Shown: in pieces, positions 60,412 through 64,000 of the stretch
Layout: each line of letters opens with the position of its first letter
How positions within the stretch are numbered: the first letter of the stretch is position 1
NCBI RefSeq assembly: GCF_000156355.1
Contig: NZ_GG657906.1
Coordinates: 196,383-260,382 of the forward strand
Origin: Methylophaga thiooxydans DMS010
GTDB lineage: Bacteria; Pseudomonadota; Gammaproteobacteria; Nitrosococcales; Methylophagaceae
DNA: 64,000 nucleotides
Direction of reading: 5' to 3'
Program-made: the position numbers and the translations under genes
Notes under the pieces: generated by a model
Seen by the model: only the letters and a program-made list of their open reading frames with translations
Database searches by the model: none
Told to the model about the DNA's origin: nothing

Positions 60412-61041
60412 TTGTTTTTGAAAGATTGGTTGCAAGAGGTAGTTCCCATTATTAACCTAGATTCGGCATGGCAATGGTTATTCATCGCCGTCATTATGCT
60501 GCTGGTAGTGCTGATTTATTTGGTCATTCATCGCAGAAAAAAAACGTTAAAAGCGCGGTTGCTTGAGAAGGCATTGCAACCACTTCGAGCAGACGAAGTA
60601 CGCTCCATTGTTATTCCTGATGGCATTGGTGGTGTGCTGGAAGTAGAACGTCTGCTCTTAATGGAACAAGGCCTACTTGTGCTTGAAACTTATCCGTTGG
60701 CGGGCCATTTGTTTGGTGCAGAGCATATCGATCAGTGGACGCAGATTATAGAGGGGCGAAGTTATAAATTTCCCAACCCCTTACGGCATGTACATAACTC
60801 AATGCATGCCTTGCAAATGCTGGCGCCTAAAGTCCCCATTTTTTGTCGCGTCGTGTTTACGGGCGAAGGTGATTTTCCAAAGGGTAAACCTGCAGAAGTG
60901 TCTGTGATTGCCACTTTAGAGCATGACTTGCAAGCCGTTATTGATGCGCCCAAGATGGCGACTGCAAGTAAAAAAGCATGGCAGTCAATTTTACGTATTG
61001 CACGTAAAGATGGTCACGAAGTATTGAAAGAAGCGACATAA
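60412..61041 (+). CDS. NERD-domain membrane protein
   Basis: A 209-residue protein with one N-terminal transmembrane helix (about 20-42) and a NERD-like domain (about 55-165; IPDGIGGVLEVERLLLMEQGLLVLETYPL). Unlike the NERD protein at 11849 it has no zinc finger. There is no ATG before the helix: it must start at TTG 60412 or the in-frame TTG 60418; AGGGG lies about 14 nt before the first. The 5'-nucleotidase gene starts 2 bp after its stop, so the two are co-transcribed. Confidence 0.78.
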   Translation: MFLKDWLQEVVPIINLDSAWQWLFIAVIMLLVVLIYLVIHRRKKTLKARLLEKALQPLRADEVRSIVIPDGIGGVLEVERLLLMEQGLLVLETYPLAGHLFGAEHIDQWTQIIEGRSYKFPNPLRHVHNSMHALQMLAPKVPIFCRVVFTGEGDFPKGKPAEVSVIATLEHDLQAVIDAPKMATASKKAWQSILRIARKDGHEVLKEAT

Positions 61042-61043
61042 TT

Positions 61044-61952
61044 ATGGATACCAAACGTTTAGTGGTAGCAATTTCATCCCGAGCATTATTCGATTTGGAT
61101 GAAAGTCATAAAATCTATGAAGAACAAGGCACTGAAGCCTACTGTAAATATCAAATAGACAATGAAGATGTGCCACTCGCACCAGGCGGGGCATTCAATC
61201 TGGTACGTAAACTACTAGCTTTAAACGATAATAATCCGAATACACCTAGAGTTGAAATCATCCTTTTATCACGTAACAGCGCCGACACCGGTCTGCGAGT
61301 TTTCAACTCTATACAACATCATAAACTGACAATAACGCGAGCTGTTTTTACCTCTGGAAGTAGTCCATATCGTTATGTTGCGCCATTTAGCGCTAGTTTA
61401 TTTCTATCAACAAGTCCTGAAGATGTTGGCATGGCACTGGATGCTGGAATTGCTGCGGCGACTATTTTGCCGTCACATGTGGGCAATAATAATCATTCTG
61501 AAGAGTTACGAATTGCCTTTGATGGCGATGCGGTTTTATTTTCAGATGAATCAGAGCGTATTTTTAAAGAGCAGGGCTTAGAAGCGTTTACTGAGAACGA
61601 ACAACAAACAGCAAAAAACCCATTACCAGGCGGCCCATTTAAAGACTTTCTGTTAGCGCTCAATCAAATTCAAACCGAATATGATGAAGATGAGTCGCCC
61701 ATTCGAACCGCCCTGGTGACAGCACGCTCAGCACCGGCTCATGAGCGGGTTATCAGAACGCTTCGCGCTTGGGGTATTCGAATTGATGAGGCCATCTTTT
61801 TGGGTGGCATGGAAAAAGGCCCATTTTTGAAATCGTTTGGTGCAGACATCTTTTTTGATGATCAAGAACAACATTGCATGTCAGCAATGGCACATGTTGC
61901 GACTGGGCACGTACCACATGGCATAGCCAATGAAATGAAGAAGAAGGACTGA
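61044..61952 (+). CDS. Cytosolic 5'-nucleotidase (NT5C1-like family)
   Basis: A 302-residue soluble hydrolase of the 5'-nucleotidase family: N-terminal LVVAISSRALFDLDESHKIYE (nucleophile Asp in FDLDE), EIILLSRNSADTGLRVFNS, a second-half FDGDAVLFSDESERIF and DIFFDDQEQH for metal binding. It dephosphorylates nucleoside monophosphates. It lies between the NERD gene and the HDOD gene, 2 bp from each, in an operon. Confidence 0.88.
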   Translation: MDTKRLVVAISSRALFDLDESHKIYEEQGTEAYCKYQIDNEDVPLAPGGAFNLVRKLLALNDNNPNTPRVEIILLSRNSADTGLRVFNSIQHHKLTITRAVFTSGSSPYRYVAPFSASLFLSTSPEDVGMALDAGIAAATILPSHVGNNNHSEELRIAFDGDAVLFSDESERIFKEQGLEAFTENEQQTAKNPLPGGPFKDFLLALNQIQTEYDEDESPIRTALVTARSAPAHERVIRTLRAWGIRIDEAIFLGGMEKGPFLKSFGADIFFDDQEQHCMSAMAHVATGHVPHGIANEMKKKD

Positions 61953-61954
61953 GT

Positions 61955-63478
61955 TTGGCACAACCGCAACACCAAAATGTAAACGAATGGATAAATCAAC
62001 TTAGCGATAATGACATGCCGGTTTTTTCCGGTACGGTGACCAGTGTTACCGACGCTGTAAACAGTGAAAGAACTTCCGCATCAGATGTAGCGCAAATTGT
62101 GCTCAAAGATGCGTCACTCACGACGCGTTTATTGAAAGTTTCTAATAGTTTTCACTTTAACCCAACCAAACAACAGATAAATACAGTCTCACGTGCGGTG
62201 ATGGTAATGGGGTTTGATCAAGTGCGTGCACTGACGCTGTCTATGGTCTTGGTCGATAATTTAGGCAAAGGCCAGAACCGACAAAAGTTGGTAGAAGAAA
62301 TGGGGCTGGCTTTTCATGCCGCCACTCAGGCGCAGGAATTAGCGATCAAATTAAAAGCCAAAAACCCAGAAGATATTTTTGTGGCGACTTTATTGTCGCG
62401 GCTAGGTCAAATGGCATTTTGGGCGTTTGCAGATGATTACGCAGAGGCGCTGCAAAAAGCGATTGAAGATGGCATGAATGAAGTGGAAGCAGAAACCGAA
62501 GTACTCGGCTTTCCTCTGTCATCGCTGACTCGTGGTTTATGCAAATCATGGTCGTTAGGTGATTTACTTGATAGCTACGTGAATCAGCGCAACGATGATA
62601 GTCGAACAAAGTTTATTCAAGGCGGTAATGCTTTGGCGACGGCGGCCACGCAGGGTTGGGACAATGAAGAAACCGAAACTGTAATTAAAAAGATGGCGGA
62701 TTCTCTCGAGATAAAACCATCTGAATTGAAAGACATGGCTTTCGCTAACGCGCGAAAGGCAAAAGAAGTGACTAAACTCTACGGCAGCTTCGAAGCAAGC
62801 CGAGAAATTCCACAACCGTATGTACCGTTAATCGAGGGAGATGATGAAGCGGGAGAGGCGAGTGCTGCTGATATAGAGGATGCAACAGCTGCTGAGAAAG
62901 TCACGACAGAAGATAGTCCAGATATAGCCAATCTAAATGAAGAACAGCCTATTTTCCAAGAGGCCAATAACGACTACCTAATGAGTGTGATGGATGAAAT
63001 TTCAGCTACCGTTCAAGATAAAGCTAGTTTAGGCATTATTTTAGAAATGGTGTTGGAGGGCATATACCGCGGAGTAGGAACTGACAGGGCGATGTTTGCC
63101 ATTCTGAACCCCGAGCGCACCGTTTTATCTTGTAAGTACGCTTTGGGTGACTCAGCTGATATATTGAGTCAGACTTTGAAAATCGATGTTAGAAAAGAAG
63201 AAAATATTTTTAATCAAATTATCAGCAATAAGAAAGCCCGGTTGATATCTGGTGATCCTAAGCAACTTGGTGGCACCTTGTCGCGAGAGACATTGAAACT
63301 ACTCGGAACACCCCCATATATTGTTATGCCAACGATAGTTCGCAACAAAGTCATTGGCGTTTTTGTGGCTGATCGCAACGCGAGTGACCGTGAAATCACG
63401 CAACAGGATTTCTTGGCATTTCAGCAGTTCTGCCAACAAGCGAATATGGGTTTAACTTTTTTGGCAATGCAAGGGTAG
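61955..63478 (+). CDS. HDOD-GAF signalling protein
   Basis: A 507-residue soluble protein. The HDOD domain spans about residues 5-230 (MPVFSGTVTSVTDAV, LKDASLTTRLLKVSNSFHF, TVSRAVMVMGFDQVRAL), then a low-complexity acidic linker (about 290-340), then a GAF domain (about 345-505). HDOD proteins act in bacterial signalling and are degenerate HD domains. It starts with TTG, 2 bp after the nucleotidase stop. The role and ligand are unknown. Confidence 0.86.
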   Translation: MAQPQHQNVNEWINQLSDNDMPVFSGTVTSVTDAVNSERTSASDVAQIVLKDASLTTRLLKVSNSFHFNPTKQQINTVSRAVMVMGFDQVRALTLSMVLVDNLGKGQNRQKLVEEMGLAFHAATQAQELAIKLKAKNPEDIFVATLLSRLGQMAFWAFADDYAEALQKAIEDGMNEVEAETEVLGFPLSSLTRGLCKSWSLGDLLDSYVNQRNDDSRTKFIQGGNALATAATQGWDNEETETVIKKMADSLEIKPSELKDMAFANARKAKEVTKLYGSFEASREIPQPYVPLIEGDDEAGEASAADIEDATAAEKVTTEDSPDIANLNEEQPIFQEANNDYLMSVMDEISATVQDKASLGIILEMVLEGIYRGVGTDRAMFAILNPERTVLSCKYALGDSADILSQTLKIDVRKEENIFNQIISNKKARLISGDPKQLGGTLSRETLKLLGTPPYIVMPTIVRNKVIGVFVADRNASDREITQQDFLAFQQFCQQANMGLTFLAMQG

Positions 63479-63498
63479 TTTTATCGCTGTGTTGTAGC

Positions 63499-63504
63499 TA
63501 TAAT
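63499..63504 (+). promoter_or_regulatory. Predicted -10 element of tRNA-Leu
   Basis: TATAAT at 63499-63504, 44 bp before the tRNA; a matching -35 is weak. A hairpin TCAGACA/TGTCTGA (63516-63536) lies in the leader. Confidence 0.45.
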
Positions 63505-63547
63505 AGCCGACTTCTTCAGACAGCAACGTTGTCTGATAACAGATTAT

Positions 63548-63632
<85 letters not shown>

Positions 63633-63689
63633 ATTTTCAGAGGCTGATGGTCAAGCCATCCAAGCCAAACCCCATGTTTGAGGTAAAGA

Positions 63690-64000
63690 ATGCAAGTTAC
63701 TGTAGAAAATGTGAGCGAACTTGGCCGTCGTATGACGGTGACAGTTGAAGATGCCAATATTGAGCAAGCAGTACAAGAACGCCTTAAGTCGATCAGACCT
63801 AGCGTAAAAATGGCGGGTTTCCGCCCTGGTAAGGTGCCGATGAAGATGGTCGCACAAAGCCACGGCCCATCAGCACGCCGTGAAGTTATCGACACCATCG
63901 TTCAAGACAGCATGCGTGAAGCATTCACACAAGAAGGTGTCAACCCAGCGGGTCCTCCACATATCGACAGCATGGATGAAGAGGGTGAAAAATTTATCTA
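63690..64000 (+). CDS. tig: Trigger factor (5' part, cut by window end)
   Basis: The first 103 codons of the ribosome-associated folding chaperone are present. The start MQVTVENVSELGRRMTV and the ribosome-binding loop motif GFRPGKVP (about residues 43-50) identify it. AGGTAAAGA stands before the ATG. The gene runs off the window, so its C-terminal PPIase and substrate domains are not seen. It is 57 bp behind tRNA-Leu; the usual tig-clpP-clpX-lon series would be expected downstream. Confidence 0.93.
   Translation, partial: MQVTVENVSELGRRMTVTVEDANIEQAVQERLKSIRPSVKMAGFRPGKVPMKMVAQSHGPSARREVIDTIVQDSMREAFTQEGVNPAGPPHIDSMDEEGEKFI

Overview
The window looks like a contiguous stretch of chromosome from a gammaproteobacterium of about 45 % GC (visual estimate). 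The class is supported by BamC in a dapA-bamC-MBL-purC block, a holD-like/rimI pair behind leuA, an AmgK/MurU cell-wall recycling pair, monomeric isocitrate dehydrogenase, class Ia NrdAB and Rnk. A fructose-only PTS (fruBKA) with an OprB porin and a linked fructose-1,6-bisphosphatase suggests a marine methylotroph of the Methylophaga type. That genus guess is inference; no methanol or RuMP gene is inside the window.

Layout. 1-6.4 kb: icd, exported glutathione peroxidase, an uncharacterised 468-aa protein, a GNAT acetyltransferase, a YgjP-like metalloprotein and rnk. 6.4-8.8 kb: a small envelope-stress style cluster with a holin-like membrane protein, a DUF883 protein, two acidic entericidin-like lipoproteins, a DUF1328 membrane peptide and a Crp/Fnr regulator. 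8.8-16 kb: a solitary AAA+ ATPase, an MFS exporter, a NERD/zinc-finger protein, and a P-type cation ATPase flanked by a small membrane-protein gene and a decayed second copy of it. 16.1-25 kb: the fructose regulon, in which fruK carries an apparent +1 frameshift just after its start codon and two LacI-type operators sit in the divergent control region. 25-28 kb: lytic transglycosylase and small unknown genes. 28.2-31.3 kb: an accessory patch with a thioredoxin, an HNH-like protein, a DUF2971 protein, a 48-bp imperfect direct repeat and REP-like inverted repeats. 31.3-36.3 kb: nrdAB with paired NrdR-like boxes and a DnaA box, then a small membrane protein. 36.4-39.2 kb: an unusual chemoreceptor and a PrxQ/Bcp peroxiredoxin. 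39.3-56.5 kb: mostly housekeeping genes (dapA-bamC-MBL-purC, a GAF-GGDEF cyclase, pyrC, ilvIHC, pssA, leuA-holD-rimI, sodB, argD-argF, murU-amgK). 56.7-64 kb: a secreted small protein, maf, pgm, fieF, a NERD membrane protein, a 5'-nucleotidase, an HDOD-GAF protein, tRNA-Leu(UAG) and the start of trigger factor.

How the parts fit. OprB, FruA, FruB and FruK would together import fructose and convert it to fructose-1,6-bisphosphate; Fbp, encoded next to the LacI-family regulator, runs the opposite gluconeogenic step. ilvIHC and leuA supply branched-chain amino acids, argD-argF arginine, dapA lysine and peptidoglycan precursor, pyrC and purC nucleotides, nrdAB deoxynucleotides. No CRISPR array, rRNA, transposase or phage gene was seen. 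The items most worth a second look are the fruK frameshift, the accessory patch at 28-31 kb, the duplicated membrane-protein gene around the P-type ATPase and the lipoprotein/Crp-Fnr cluster.
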